Source: Ditylenchus dipsaci | Lineage: Eukaryota > Nematoda > Chromadorea > Rhabditida > Anguinidae | Direction: 5' to 3' | NCBI GenBank assembly: GCA_004194705.1 | Contig: SADC01001034.1 | Location: forward strand, 124,001-188,000 | DNA length: 64,000 nucleotides | In this document: in pieces, positions 34,501-43,700 of the stretch | Layout of the letters: each line of letters starts with the position of its first letter | How positions within the stretch are numbered: the first letter of the stretch is position 1 | Translations under genes and position numbers: made by a program | The notes under the pieces: generated by a model | The model's database searches: none | Seen by the model: the letters and a program-made list of their open reading frames with translations, nothing else | What the model was told of the DNA's origin: nothing

Positions 34501-35994
34501 GTTTGGAACATTCGCTTTTTGAAATTTCCGTTTGGAAAACTCCTCGTTTGGAGAATTTCTCGTTTGGAATTTGTGTGCCAAACACCCCTGTACGACCCCC
34601 CCACCTTCAATCTTTTTTTTTTAAATTAAATATCAATATCTTATTTTTAAACTTCGAAAGAACAATAAGTACAGTATAAATAGAATATTGTATGCTAAAA
34701 TGCCCAAAAAGGGTCAGGACAAAATACCGCGGCGACAAAAGACCGCCTACGACAAAACACCGCCGCGACAAAAACACCGCCGCGACAAAACACCGCGGGA
34801 CATAACACCGCCTACGACAAAACACCGCCGGACATAACACCGCCTACGACAAAACACCGCCGCTATAATTAACTACGAATCTGAGCGATTCTTTAAGCTC
34901 AAATATTTATCAAACAAATAGAAGTTGGAAAGCTGTCAAGGAAATGATGAAATTAGTGTAATTCATCAGTCTTTTTGTTGTTATTCGCGTTACTACTAAT
35001 AAAGAACTTGGTACTTGAAGATCTTGTTTACAGGTCCAAGAGGAGTTAGGTGCATAATAGGAGGAGTTAGGTGCATAATATGTCACAAGTAGGGTTGGCG
35101 ACCAGTCGAAATTTCCGACTCGACGCGTAGAGTCAAACGTCGAAATTTTCTCGACTTTTCACATGAAAAGTCGATATCGACGGGTTAAGACGCCAACCCT
35201 AGTAATAGGTGATAAACATCTTAAAAGTGGATCGATAGGATGATACTAAGTTAAAGGTTCCAATAAAATGATACTTGAGATTGCTCCGTACAGATAACGA
35301 ATAAGGAGAGCATATAGACACTTAGGCAGCGAAGTAAATCTTTAGTTCACAACTATGGTCTAGTCAAACAATAATATCTCAAAGGTTTTGATCATCTCGA
35401 GGTAGAATACATAGCGGCGGTGTTTTGTCGTAGGCGGTGTTATGTCCGGCGGTGTTTGTCGTAGGCGGTGTTTTGTCCCGCGGTGTTTTGTCGCGGCGGT
35501 GTTTTGTCGTAGGCGGTCTTTTGTCGCCGCGGTATTTTGTCGTGTACCCCCAAAAATATACTAATTTTAGAAATTTCGGATCCTATGCCTGGTTTTTTTA
35601 TGACAATGCAAACGGCCACCCTTTTATGAAAAATCCACACCCGACATATTAGAGTTTGTTCCAATAACCCAACCTGGTTTTCGTGAACTCCAGCAGGACA
35701 TACAATGATGTCAGCACCTTCCAAGGCCTTATGAAGCTGTTCAGGACCCACATGACCAGTGACTTGAGCCGGAGAATCGATGTGAGACAGATCGGCAGCC
35801 ACTCCAGCAGTTCCGACAATATCGTACAGGGCCAAGTTGGCTATCAACTTGTTGCCTTTCAAGAGCAAGGCTAAAGGTTGTCCAATTCCACCAGCAGCTC
35901 CGATTAAAGCAACTTTGGGAGCATTACTGCTGTTGCGCAAAGACATTTGGGCAACACGGCATAAGTTCATCGATTTAGCAGAGAAGAGTGCCAT
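25572..35994 (-). CDS. mdh-2: Mitochondrial malate dehydrogenase
   Basis: NAD-dependent malate/oxaloacetate interconversion in the mitochondrial matrix (TCA cycle). Five minus-strand exons: 35,674-35,994; 26,370-26,440; 26,153-26,317; 25,920-26,096; 25,572-25,849 (stop TAG). A short N-terminal presequence ([16 protein letters not shown]) is followed by the Rossmann motif [41 protein letters not shown], the ITNPVNS loop, [24 protein letters not shown] with the catalytic His, and [20 protein letters not shown]. Two single bases are missing: near 35,685 (GTT-CCA-CGA expected, GTTCACGA present) and near 25,733 (AAGGGTGTG expected, AAGGTGTG present). With both restored the ORF is 337 residues, the family length. 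The first ATG is 24 nt after the acceptor AAATTTCAG, which suggests trans-splicing. Intron 1 is 9,233 bp of nested transposons; the other introns are 52-70 bp. Confidence 0.95.
26500..26800. other. Part of mdh intron 1 with no recognised element
   Basis: AT-rich sequence with a 19-nt poly-purine/pyrimidine mix; no repeat end or exon recognised. Confidence 0.4.
26803..27610. mobile_element. Word-array element, word CTCATTTGCGCGCA
   Basis: Left end CTCATTTGCGCGCACTCATT is mirrored by right end AATGAGTGCGCGCAAATGAG with TATGAACCC at the tip, matching the GGTTCGTACTCATTTGCG end of the MULE at 38,222-39,781. CTTAAAG (left) and CTTAAAAG (right) flank it as a possible imperfect target duplication. 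Inside: GGTGGTACC words (26,973-27,150) and a CCAAGTGG half (27,180-27,395). Confidence 0.6.
27611..28060. mobile_element. Foldback word-array element, word GGCGCAAA
   Basis: CTTAAAAGGGACAATACTTT mirrors AAAGTATTGTCCCTTAAAAG, followed inward by GGCGCAAA words. The centre is a 150-bp-arm palindrome (ATCATCATGTAGCCCTG and mirror). Confidence 0.65.
28090..28975. repeat. R6 element, copy 2, split by an iterated TCGAGTA array
   Basis: R6 sequence (GAAATCCCCCTGGGTGCACA; TTTCCAGCACTGCTTTGCTG) stops near 28,258 and resumes near 28,640 (AAATGACCATCAAATCGAGG). The intervening 28,258-28,640 is made of TCGAGTACTCGAAA/TATTCGATATTTTTCGAG words, an insertion of the iterated-word kind. Confidence 0.6.
29132..29461. 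mobile_element. Foldback with TACAAGATGT/ACATCCTGTA ends
   Basis: Arms of about 150 bp (CAAGAAATTCC, GGTATATAATGTCAAAAACA, CTTGGTCC) are mirrored around GTTTGGGCGTAGC, with TA at both edges. Related to the larger element at 57,948-59,149, which shares GGTATATAATGTCAAAAACA and the ACAGG end. Confidence 0.75.
29462..30259. other. Part of mdh intron 1 with no recognised gene
   Basis: Nothing beyond short hairpins; minus-strand open frames near 29,600-29,840 have no splice context or family resemblance. A small iterated GGGCCCGGGCTCGGCCCGG stretch sits near 30,225. Confidence 0.4.
30480..31973 (-). mobile_element. piggyBac-type element, internally deleted
   Basis: TTAA at both edges (30,480-30,483; 31,970-31,973), with inverted tips CCCTAACAGTACC and mirrored GGTGGTGTTAGGGT. 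TTAA target duplication and CCC-type tips are piggyBac hallmarks. Subterminal GGGGTCAATATGACCCC and GGGGTCATATTGACCCC hairpins lie near both ends. Confidence 0.85.
30602..31702 (-). pseudogene. piggyBac transposase remnant
   Basis: The N-terminal exon (31,382-31,702) starts [20 protein letters not shown] and carries [20 protein letters not shown]. After a gap with most of the DDE core missing, the C-terminal part resumes with [69 protein letters not shown] and the terminal Cys-rich zinc-binding tail (RCYLCPRE ... [10 protein letters not shown] ... CYECSDQ). The tail needs one base fewer in an A-run near 30,690. Catalytic incompetence is inferred from the missing core. Same strand as mdh. Confidence 0.85.
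31974..32710. other. Interior of the 30,260-34,582 element; no gene
   Basis: Short duplicated block CAGGCCATTTTACCTACACC near 32,280-32,340, with poly-G runs; nothing coding. Confidence 0.4.
32832..32989. mobile_element. CCGTAT-type TA element, copy F (word ATAATGACCCC)
   Basis: TACCGTATTTTCTCTAATAA mirrors TTATTAAAGAAAATACGGTA. AATGACCCCC occurs twice at the left; GACCCCGGGTCATTATT closes the right. Removing the element and one TA restores CGAAATTTAAGCGGC of the host element tip. Confidence 0.9.
33818..34118. repeat. CCAAGTGG foldback element
   Basis: CCAAGTGGTCGTCCACTTGG ... GAAGATGGTTTGACAGTG ... mirrored, ending GGACGACCGCTTGG. About 300 bp, arms about 135 bp. The tip is itself a palindrome. 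Confidence 0.8.
34711..35549. mobile_element. Word-array element, word GACAAAACACCGCC
   Basis: About ten GACAAAACACCGC/GACATAACACCGCC words at 34,722-34,862 are mirrored, in mirrored order of spacer variants, by 35,410-35,541. Flanks CCAAAAA on both sides are a possible 7-8 bp duplication. The unique interior (about 550 bp) includes the AGGGTTGG/TCGA hairpin at 35,090-35,205. Located in mdh intron 1, 120 bp from exon 1. Confidence 0.75.
35090..35205. repeat. AGGGTTGG-ended iterated TCGA hairpin
   Basis: TAGGGTTGGCGACCAGTCG mirrors CGACGGGTTAAGACGCCAACCCTA; words GTCGAAATTTTCTCGAC between. Confidence 0.6.
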
Positions 35995-36018
35995 TGCTGA
36001 GAATGTGATGCGAAGATG

Positions 36019-36024
36019 CTGAAA
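36019..36024 (-). promoter_or_regulatory. Likely trans-splice acceptor of mdh
   Basis: On the minus strand AAATTTCAG ends at 36,019, giving a 24-nt leader before the mdh start codon. No upstream exon is needed, so leader addition is the simplest reading; inferred, not proven. Confidence 0.45.
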
Positions 36025-36292
36025 TTTCGTTTTTTTTATCGAAGTAGTGTGGATCTATAAATACATGCCGCCGTGGATAAATGTTATCCCAAAACAAAAT
36101 GGAACACGACATCGAGGTGATTTGTTTGGCGTCAGGCCGTGTAGCCCCTTCCTTTTTCGAAGTGCTGTAAATCCGGGCCCCGAATAAATTCCTGGCACCC
36201 GTTTCTACCACTTATTAATATTCCAGCCTGGTACCATAGTAAAATGTAGTAGCTTAAACATCGGCAACGGGCAAGGAAAAATATTTGGTGCA

Positions 36293-37360
36293 TAGACGTT
36301 TCGCCCCCTTTTGGACAAATGTCCAAAAGGGGGCGAAAGGTTTCGCCACCTTTTGGACATTTGTCCAAAAGCTGGCGAACCGCTAATTTTGCCTTGGTCC
36401 CCCCTGTTGATTTTTTTATTGCAATTTTTTTCAGTCTAATTGCGTCAAAAACCGTTCCATAGGACGTTTTCCCTCATTCTCTAACGGAAAGACGGATTGT
36501 ATATCAAAATTTGGGTACTTCTTTAGTTCAACCCCCCCCCCCCCCCCCCCACCATCCTCGGATTTTTTGAAAAGTTACCCAAAATCACCGTCCCCCCCCC
36601 CCCCCCCCCGAACTCATTTTTCCTGCACAACAACATACGAGAAGCATTTCTGAACACTTTCTGAATAAGAAAAATGAAAATTAAAAAAAATTGCCACCCG
36701 CCCATTGAGGGTAGATGGTCTTTTTCGGGTATTTTAGGGTCATTTTGGGTGATTAATCACATTTTTCATGCTGGAGCTGGGCAAAAAAGCATCTCTGAAT
36801 GTATTTTTGATCAAGAGTCTTGCTCGAAATTATGTCTAAGGTAAGTGGGTGCGCGCATCTCTAACCTACCAAACCCCTGCGCCCCCGAAGGGGGCTTGGT
36901 GGCTTGGGGTTGAGATGCGCTCCCCCACATACCTTAGACACAAATCACTCGAAAATGACTCTGGGTGCAAAAAAGCATATGCATACCAGAGTTTATTTAT
37001 GCGGTAGGCCCAGAAAGTAAAAACTTGTTCAAAATCTAGCATTTTTACCTAGATTTTGCTTAAAAAGGGTTAAAATTCGGTCAAAAATACCCTAAAAAGA
37101 CCATCTACACCCAAGGGGTGGGTGACAACTTTTTTTGATAAAATTCAATTTTTTTTTATTTAGAAAGGATTTAGAAATGCTTCTGTTTTGATATACAATC
37201 TAACCTTCCGGTAAAAAATGAGGGAAACGTTTTATGGCACGGTTTCTTGCGCAATTAGACTGAAAAAAATTGCAAAAAGATCAACAGGGGGGTGTGGGAC
37301 CAAGACAAAATTAGCGGTTCGCCACCTTTTGGACAAATGTCCAAAAGGTGGCGAAACGTC
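36293..37360. mobile_element. Foldback with TAGACGTTTCGCC ends (word CCACCTTTTGGACAT)
   Basis: TAGACGTTTCGCCCCCTTTT and mirrored AAAAGGTGGCGAAACGTCC. The terminal word CCTTTTGGACATTTGTCC is itself a palindrome used three times. Inner arms (CTTGGTCCCCCCTGTTGA; CAATTTTTTTCAGTCTAATT) are mirrored near 37,260-37,310. The centre is an R3 fragment (36,830-37,020). Poly-C/G runs at 36,530-36,550 and 36,590-36,610. 36,025-36,290 has no gene. Confidence 0.7.
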
Positions 37361-37597
37361 CCTTTACCAAATATTTATTTAACCCTTTCTACATAGGGAT
37401 AATATATTGGCATAATATTGGCAGTTTAATTTTGGAAACAGCGCCGGAGCCATAGCTGCTCGGATTTGTCCCAAAAACAGCGCCGGGGTCAGCGCCGTCA
37501 AAAGGCGGGTACCAGGTCAATTCAAACGAGAATTATTTTAAAATAAATTTCAGTTAGTATCCTGCGGGGAATAAGTAATCATAAAGACTTTCTCCAA

Positions 37598-37690
37598 TTG
37601 ATAGCTTCGGTGGCCTAGTGGGATAGCGGCGGCGGAATGCGAAAGTTGGTCGTCGGTTTCATCCCCACTAGAGGTATAATTTTTCCTCTA
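37598..37690 (+). other. tRNA-like sequence (pseudo-tRNA or SINE head)
   Basis: GGTGGCCTAGTGGGATAGC fits the A box (TGGCCTAGTGG). About 40 nt later CGTCGGTTTCATCCCCAC resembles a T arm, but the loop is not canonical TTCGANT and no acceptor stem pairs. Just upstream, 37,435-37,505 repeats CAGCGCCGG words, as at 49,620-49,810. Confidence 0.35.
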
Positions 37691-38221
37691 CTTTTCAAAA
37701 TTCCGTCAAATTAATTCTCATTTGAATTTCGCTGGTACAGTATGTACCGGAGTAGCGTAAAAACTGGGATGCAAAAACTGGGACGCAAAACTGGGACGTA
37801 AAAACTGGGATGCAAAAACTGGGATGACAGAAACTGGGACGGTAAAAACTGGGATGACAAAACTGGGATAGCCATAATAGAATAGCCATAACGGAATGGT
37901 TGTATGTAAAAAGGGGGCCGCAAAAAAGAGCCGGTAAAAAGAGGGGCAGTAAAAAGAGGGCTATATAGTTAACCCTTCTTTTTCGGACCCAAAGATACTT
38001 CTTTGGTTGGTTATGCGGGTGGAAGTAGGATTCCTTACCGTGGTTTCTAACACACACGATTCGTTACAAATTATTTAATTTTTTCTTTTCCTTGGTGTCT
38101 CTGTACATATGTCCTTCTGTCTATCCTCAGGTGATTATGGTAAAAAAAGGTATGCACCCAGGTGGATTCGAACCAGCAACCTCTACATCAGCCCTAAAAT
38201 CGCTCAGAACTTTATCCAGAG

Positions 38222-39781
38222 CGTTGCTACTCATTTGCGCCCAACTCATTTGCGCCCACTCATTTGCGCCCACTCATTTGCGCGCAACTCGTTTGCGCCC
38301 ACCTCGTTTGCGCCCAACTCGTTTGCGCCCACTCATTTGCGCCCACTCATTTGCGCCCACTCATTTGCGCCCACTCATTTGCGCCCGCTTCATTGTTTTT
38401 CAAAATTTTGAATTCGTGGTATTGATTTTTGGGATTTCCGAATTTTTCACCACTCGTCTGTATTTTCCTCACCTTGTATTATTGTGTTTAGTTTTGTCGA
38501 TGGCTTTCAATGTGGATAATGTCTGGCTAGCTAATGTGCTTGCTCAAACTCAGAAAACACTTCAACCAGCTAACCAGGTATGATAATTTTGTTAAGCTTC
38601 ATATTTTCACTATACCCTCTAATCTTTACTCTTTTTAGGGTATTTTGTCGGTATCAAACAAAGGAGAGCAATGTCTAATCGTCAACAGCTACGAATACAA
38701 AAAGGGCCGCGTCATCAATTCGGGAACGGTTCAGAAGTGGAGATGCATAAATCGTGCGTGCAATGGAACTGCAAAAACAAGCTTCGGCTCTCTGGGAAAT
38801 TTGCTCCTTCTCAATCCACATGTTTGTAGACAAAGTTCTAATGCTTTTGTGGTATTTTTTGTTCCCTTTTTACTGCAGTAATTTTAATTAATAGCGACGT
38901 GATGTCATAGCCAGAATCAAATCAGCTGCGATTGCTAACTTTGTATCTTACTCAACAGGAATAGTCGCTTTCGGGAAAATGGGCTAACAGATAACCAGTT
39001 GCTGTCTCCTCCAACCAATAAAGCATTGGAAGACCGCGTGTTGCGAAAAAAGAAACCAGTGGGAGCAAGCAGTATCGACAAGCCTGTCAGTGAGATTGAA
39101 TGGTTGGAATACTTCACGCAAACTGAAAACGGTGACAGGTTTTTGCTGCATGACTCTAGGTAAAATTTATTTATGAATTGCTTTTCACAATTTTCAAATT
39201 GTAGAGAGACTGAGTCCAGGCTGCCTCCAATTTTCATCTTTCTTTCTCCGTCTGGTCTCCGTCTGCTGCGTGAAAACAATCGTTGGGCTCTTGATGGCAC
39301 TTTATTCTGCGCACCAAAGAACTTTGTCCAGCTGTACACTGAGAAATAATATCGGCCTTACTTTATTCAAATCGAATTTCGATGACAATATAAACTTAGC
39401 GGGACCAAGGCTGACCCAATCTGAGTAAACAAACATACTTTTGAATCATTATATTTATTCTTTCTTCACCCAATAAAAAGTAATCTCGTTCTGGATCAAT
39501 CTCAGGCGAGGAACCATCTCAGTGCAGATTGAGATTTTTGGAAGAAACAATGAGGCGGGCGCAAATGTGTGGGCGCAAACGAGGTGGGCGCAAACGAGTT
39601 GGGTGCAAACGAGGTGGGCGCAAACGAGTTGCGCGCAAATGAGTGGGCGCAAATGAGTGGGCGCAAATGAGTGGGCGCAAACGAGTTGGGTGCAAACGAG
39701 GTGGGCGCAAACGAGTTGCGCGCAAATGAGTGGGCGCAAATGAGTGGGCGCAAATGAGTTGGGCGCAAATGAGTACGAACC
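38222..39781 (+). mobile_element. Mutator-like element with word-array ends, 8-bp duplication ATCCAGAG
   Basis: Left end TACTCATTTGCGCCCAACTC with about twelve CTCATTTGCGCCCA/CTCGTTTGCGCCCA words (to 38,385). The right end mirrors them (39,556-39,775), closing GAGTACGAACC. ATCCAGAG occurs immediately outside both ends (38,214-38,221; 39,782-39,789). The FLYWCH/MULE transposase remnant lies between the arrays. Solo or deleted relatives with the same end are at 24,403 and 26,803-27,610. Confidence 0.85.
38500..39349 (+). pseudogene. FLYWCH/MULE transposase, truncated
   Basis: Exons 38,500-38,577 (MAFNVDNVWLANVLAQTQ), 38,639-38,851 (FLYWCH-like: SVSNKGEQCLIVNSYEYKKG, VQKWRCINRACNGTAKT), 38,895-39,159 (SEIEWLEYFTQTENGDRFLL) and 39,205-39,349 (FIFLSPSGLRLLRENNRWA, LDGTLFCAPKNFVQLYTEK then stop). 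RWALDGTLFCAPKNFVQLYT is the first-Asp region of the MULE DDE domain; the rest of the catalytic domain is missing. Exon 3 needs one extra base near 38,930-38,960 to stay in frame. Confidence 0.8.
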
Positions 39782-39796
39782 ATCCAGAGTGATCAA

Positions 39797-40115
39797 ACCA
39801 AGTGGTCGTTCACTTGGATCAAAAATTCTTTTTTTACGTTTTCGGGTTACAAAACAATTTTCTGCACTAATTCGAGCATACTGAAGATGGTTTGATAGCG
39901 GTGAAATGCCGTTTCGTGGGGTATTTTTTGAGTTTTGGTAAAATGGAGTTTTAATAAAATCAATTATTTCCCAATACTCAAAAAGTATCATATAAAACCT
40001 TATTTTACTCTTATCAAACCATCTTCAGCGTGCCCGAATCAATCCGGAAAACATGTTTTGGAACATAAAAAACGTGAAATTTTTTTTGATTCAAGTGGAC
40101 GACCACTTGACTTGA
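39797..40115. repeat. CCAAGTGG foldback element
   Basis: CCAAGTGGTCGTTCACTTGG ... GAAGATGGTTTGATAGCGG ... mirrored ... AAGTGGACGACCACTTGAC. It lies directly against the right duplication of the MULE. Confidence 0.75.
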
Positions 40116-40266
40116 TCGGTGCATGGATTATCTCGTGGAACTGAGGTTGGATCAGAGAAAACCATTTTAAATTTTAAAAGTTCTTCAAAAGACAAAGTAT
40201 CACTGCCCGGGTACCACTAAACTACCTGAGTTCCCCAGCCTGGGTACGACTACCGGGGTACAACAA

Positions 40267-40575
40267 AACAAGTGGTCGTCCACTTGGACCGAATTGTTTT
40301 TTAACGTTTTCCAGGTTCCAAAACCTGTTTTCTGGACTATTTCGGGCATGCTGAAGATGGTTTGATGAGAGTAAAATAAGGTTTTATATGGTTTTTTTCG
40401 AGTATTGGGAGATAATTGATTTTACCAAACTCAAAAATATTCCATAAAACGACATTTTACCGCTATCAAACCATCTTCAGCATGCCCGAGTTAGTCCAGA
40501 AACCAGATTTTGGAACCTGAAAAAGTAAAAAGATTTGATTTTTTTTTTATCCAAGTGGACGGCCACTTGGTTTGT
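40267..40575. repeat. CCAAGTGG foldback element
   Basis: AACAAGTGGTCGTCCACTTG ... mirrored ... CCAAGTGGACGGCCACTTGG; about 300 bp with the family hairpin. Confidence 0.75.
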
Positions 40576-40835
40576 CGGTACATGGACATCCAGCAAAACT
40601 GCTGTTGGTTCACAAGAAAAATGTATTTTTCACAAGAAAAGTGTCCACAAGAATAATGTATCAAATGTAAAAAAGCAACAATTAAAATTTCATCCCAGTT
40701 TTTACCGTCCCAATTTGTGCATCCCAGTTTTTACGTCCCAGTTTTTGTTATCCCAGTTTTTACCGTCCCAGTTTTTGTCATCCCAGTTTTTACCGTCCCA
40801 GTTTTTGCGTCCCAGTTTTTACTGGACACCGTATG

Positions 40836-41120
40836 TACCGTATATTCTCTATTAGAAGCCCCCTCTCTAATAAAGGGCCCCTCTCTAATAAAGGGCCCCT
40901 CTCTAATAGAAGGCCTCCCTTGAGGACCCATATATCAGCCTAGAAAAAGAAATTCGCAAATCTGTTTTTCGCGTTTTCTTAGTTAGCACGAGCTTACCTG
41001 ATTCCACTTTTAAAATTTTGGTTGAGCACGCAAAAATCTCAAAATCGACCCAAATTTTTTCCGACTTTTTCAGGGTTGAAAAATAGAAGGCCCTTGCCTT
41101 CTAATAGAGAATATACGGTA
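40836..41120. mobile_element. CCGTAT-type TA element, copy G (word AGAAGGCCC)
   Basis: TACCGTATATTCTCTATTAG mirrors CTAATAGAGAATATACGGTA. CTCTCTAATAAAGGGCCC is tandemly repeated at the left, and AGAAGGCCCTTGCCTTCTAA closes the right. Same subfamily as copy H. Confidence 0.85.
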
Positions 41121-41870
41121 TATCCAGTGCTTTTTGATTTTCGAGCACCGAAAAAAACTTTTGACGTAAAACCCCAGAAATAAAAAAGATTTCGGGTCCA
41201 CAAAAGTACAAACCTTTTTAAAATGTACATTTGGATGGCCTTATTAAAGATAAGGCTTTGTGATTGTATGTTTGTCAAAGTTAAATAAAAATTTCTGACC
41301 ATAAATAATTTTGCTTGCAATATAAAACATAAAATAATGACCAAATCACGGCATAGGATGCTATCCAACCACAGAATTGTTAACGAAACCCTTAGTACAC
41401 TAATCACAAAAAAAGAATGAAGAGTTTGGCCATGAAAAAGAAGGGTATGACCAAAAGTAAAGGAAAAAGAAGGCGTACTAATGTACAATATTTTGTACGA
41501 ATTTTGTACAACTCGCAAACTATTTCGTTTAAAAATTTTCTTACTAATGTACCGTTTTTTGTACGATTTTCTTACCACGGTTTCTACAGCGAAAAAGTAG
41601 CTTCGTGTTTAAGGGGAGAACTTATCATATTTTCAATAGACCGACCCTTCGGAGATTTTTGCGGGGATTTGATAACTGCAATTTTTGCGAATTTATTTAA
41701 ATATTCGAACTAATAAAATTCATCTTGATTTTTTTATCAACTGTGCCATAAAGCTCTTGTAAGCTGATCACTAATAAAATTGATGCTTTCAAACTGTGAA
41801 ACAATCATTAAATAAAGAAATGGATCGAAAAGGAAGGGTCAGGTTACTCTTTAATTTTCCGATCCTCATA
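41121..41870. other. No gene recognised
   Basis: AT-rich; repeated TTTTGTACGA words at 41,485-41,565. Open frames have no splice context. Confidence 0.4.
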
Positions 41871-42060
41871 CGTGACTTTTGCCATTTTTAAGATTTACGT
41901 ACAAATTTTTCAACTTGCTTTCTAACATAACTATACCTAAAATTAAATTCTAGGCCTTGTTTTGTTAGAAACCAAGCTGAAAAATCCGTACAGAAGTTGA
42001 ATGATTAGGCAAAAAAATTTGAATTGGCGGGGGACAATTCAAAACAGGTGGCAATGGCCC
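41871..42060. repeat. R4 copy
   Basis: TTTTCAACTTGCTTTCTAAC ... AAATTCTAGGCCTTG ... TTTGAATTGGCGGGGGACAA ... GGCAATGGCCCTTTAA. Confidence 0.65.
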
Positions 42061-42117
42061 TTTAAGGCAGAATTTCATGGGAAACACGATGGCATTTTCA
42101 GATTTATTTTCAAATGG

Positions 42118-42365
42118 CTAAACCTAGTTGTACCCAGTAAAATACTACTTTTCACCAGTAAATTACTTCTTTTCACTAGTAAATTTGAATTTTAAACAAA
42201 ATACTTATTTCTACCAGTAAATTAATGATTTCTACCAGTAAATTACTGATTTCTACCAGTAAATTACTGATTTCTACCAGTAAATTACTGATTCCTACTA
42301 GTAAATTACTGATTCCTACCAGTAAATTAATGATTTCTACCAGTAAATTACTGATTTCTACCAGT
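42118..42365. repeat. Tandem repeat, unit about 24 bp (TTTCTACCAGTAAATTACTG)
   Basis: Ten or so units of CTACCAGTAAATTACTGATT with minor variation (TTAATGATT, ATTCCTACT). Confidence 0.85.
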
Positions 42366-42545
42366 CCTAATTTATAATTTAGATGGTGGTCACCGAAATT
42401 TCTATTTCACCTAGGCGTTAAACCACTCAAAATATTAAGCTGGATCCGAGCTATCTATTGATCCAGCTTAATATTTTGAGTGGTTTTAGGCCTAGGTGAA
42501 ATAGAAATTTTGGTGACCACCATCTAAATTTCTCAAAATTTCAGG
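42366..42545. repeat. Foldback with 75-bp arms
   Basis: TTTAGATGGTGGTCACCGAA ... TTAATATTTTGAGTGGTTT mirrored around GGATCCGAGCTATCTATTGATCC. Confidence 0.7.
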
Positions 42546-43449
42546 TGATTGAGGTTGACCAAAAACAGCCTACTTTCAGAAGGGTTTTCACCATCTCATA
42601 CCAATTTTTTCAAAATTTTTTGCACCATCGTGTTGCCCGTGAAATTCTGAGTCAAAAGTAGCAATTACTACGCTTGGGAGGCGGAGTGTTAAATTTTTCA
42701 GTCAGAAAATATGTTTAACTGGTCGCCATTTTCGATTCTCTATCGAATGGTATATAGGGTTTTTCCGAATCGCATCGTCACTACCATATGTTCCCTTGTA
42801 AGGTATGTAGGTGTGCGCATCTCAACTCTGAGCCTCCAAGCCGCCTGCACCCCCGAAGGGGGCGCAGGGGGCTTGAGAGTTAGAGATGCGCGCACTCACT
42901 TACCTTAGACATGATTCCGAGCAAGACTCTTGATCAAAAATGTATATAGAGAGTTTTTTGCCCAGCTCCAGTGACCATAATAGGGTAAAAACCACCAAAT
43001 AAGGTGTCTGAGTACCCTCTAGAACGGCCTAAAAAGTCGATTTTTGGTCAAATTTTTTTTGTGGAAAGTGCTTTCCCAATCGTTTTTTCTTCTCTTCTAT
43101 ACGTGAAATTAGTCAAATCGCGTAAAAACGAGGTTTAAACCGGTTTTCGGCCAGGGGGGATTCTATACTCCGGCCGAGATAACCTCATATTCGTGTTTTC
43201 TCGACCCCTGATTTTAAAGGGAATAAGGGCTGTATTGGGAGAGGAAGGGAATAAACAGGGGCTACTTTTATGGCAGAACGTTAAAAAGGTCAATTTGCGC
43301 CTCCTTCGGGGGCTTGGAGTTGAGATGCGCGCACTCACTTATCTTAGACATGATTCCAAGATGTACTCTTGATCATAAAATGCATATAGAGCAGGGATCC
43401 CATAATTTTTTTTAATAAGTGGATTTTTTTTTCAAAAACTAAGATTTTT
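42546..43449. repeat. R3 fragments; no gene
   Basis: 42,797-42,960 holds the R3 centre (GTATGTAGGTGTGCGCATCT, GCGCAGGGGGCTTGAGAG, ACCTTAGACATGATTCC). 43,180-43,400 holds other R3 pieces (AAGGGAATAAGGGCTGTATT; TTAGACATGATTCCAAG). Confidence 0.55.
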
Positions 43450-43700
43450 CGTTTAAAGGGGTATACCCAAGCTAATAAGAGGTGGTGCCCGGGAATTCAA
43501 AACTTTTTCCTAATCATTGGACTTCTGTACTGATTTTTCAACATGATTTCTAACGAAACCACACCTAAAATTAAATTTTAGGACTTGTTTTGTTAGAAAC
43601 CAAGTAAAAAAATCCGTACAGAAGTTCAATGATTATGAAAAAAATTTGAATTGCCGGGCACCACCTCTTATCAGCGTGGGCATGCCCCTTTAAAGGAGCA
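43450..43700. repeat. R4 copy, GGTGGTGCCCGGGAATTC variant
   Basis: AAAGGGGTATACCCAAGC ... GGTGGTGCCCGGGAATTC ... mirrored ... GAATTGCCGGGCACCACC ... GGGCATGCCCCTTTAAA; same variant as 55,800-56,040. Confidence 0.75.

Larger units (their letters stand above)
30260..34582. mobile_element. Word-array element, word GTTTGGAGAATTTCTC, 8-bp duplication CACCCCTG
   Basis: Left end GGTGGCACACAAATTCC runs into words CCAAACGAGAAATTCTCC (30,290-30,430). The right end has mirrored CTCGTTTGGAGAATTTC words (32,711-32,814 and 34,493-34,565) and closes GGAATTTGTGTGCC. CACCCCTG flanks both sides (30,252-30,259 and 34,583-34,590). The right array is split by the element at 32,815-34,492, and the piggyBac element lies inside. 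Related to 48,909-51,986 (same GGTGGCACACAA end). It lies wholly within mdh intron 1. Confidence 0.8.
37739..40832. mobile_element. Word-array element, word AAAAACTGGGATG, enclosing a MULE
   Basis: Eight AAAACTGGGA[TC]G words at 37,755-37,870 are mirrored by CATCCCAGTTTTT/CGTCCCAGTTTTT words at 40,693-40,820. Tips TACAGTATGTACCGGAGTAG and rc ACATACGGTGTCCAGTA are similar. It encloses the MULE at 38,222-39,781 and two CCAAGTGG elements, so it is a composite of nested insertions. Confidence 0.6.

Noticed and set aside
34607..35652. Frames with repeated [21 protein letters not shown] peptides
   Set aside because: Translations of the GACAAAACACCGC word arrays of the element at 34,711-35,549.
37598..37690. 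Functional tRNA gene
   Set aside because: The A box fits, but the T loop is not TTCGANT-like and the acceptor stem does not pair.
38092..38583. 163-codon plus-strand frame with repeated ICAHSFAPTHLRP
   Set aside because: It is the translation of the CTCATTTGCGCCCA array of the MULE end; the mirrored array gives the same peptides at 39,455-39,991.
41039..41713. Open frames of 179 (minus) and 98 (plus) codons
   Set aside because: AT-rich low-complexity translations, partly inside TA element G, overlapping on both strands with no splice or family support.
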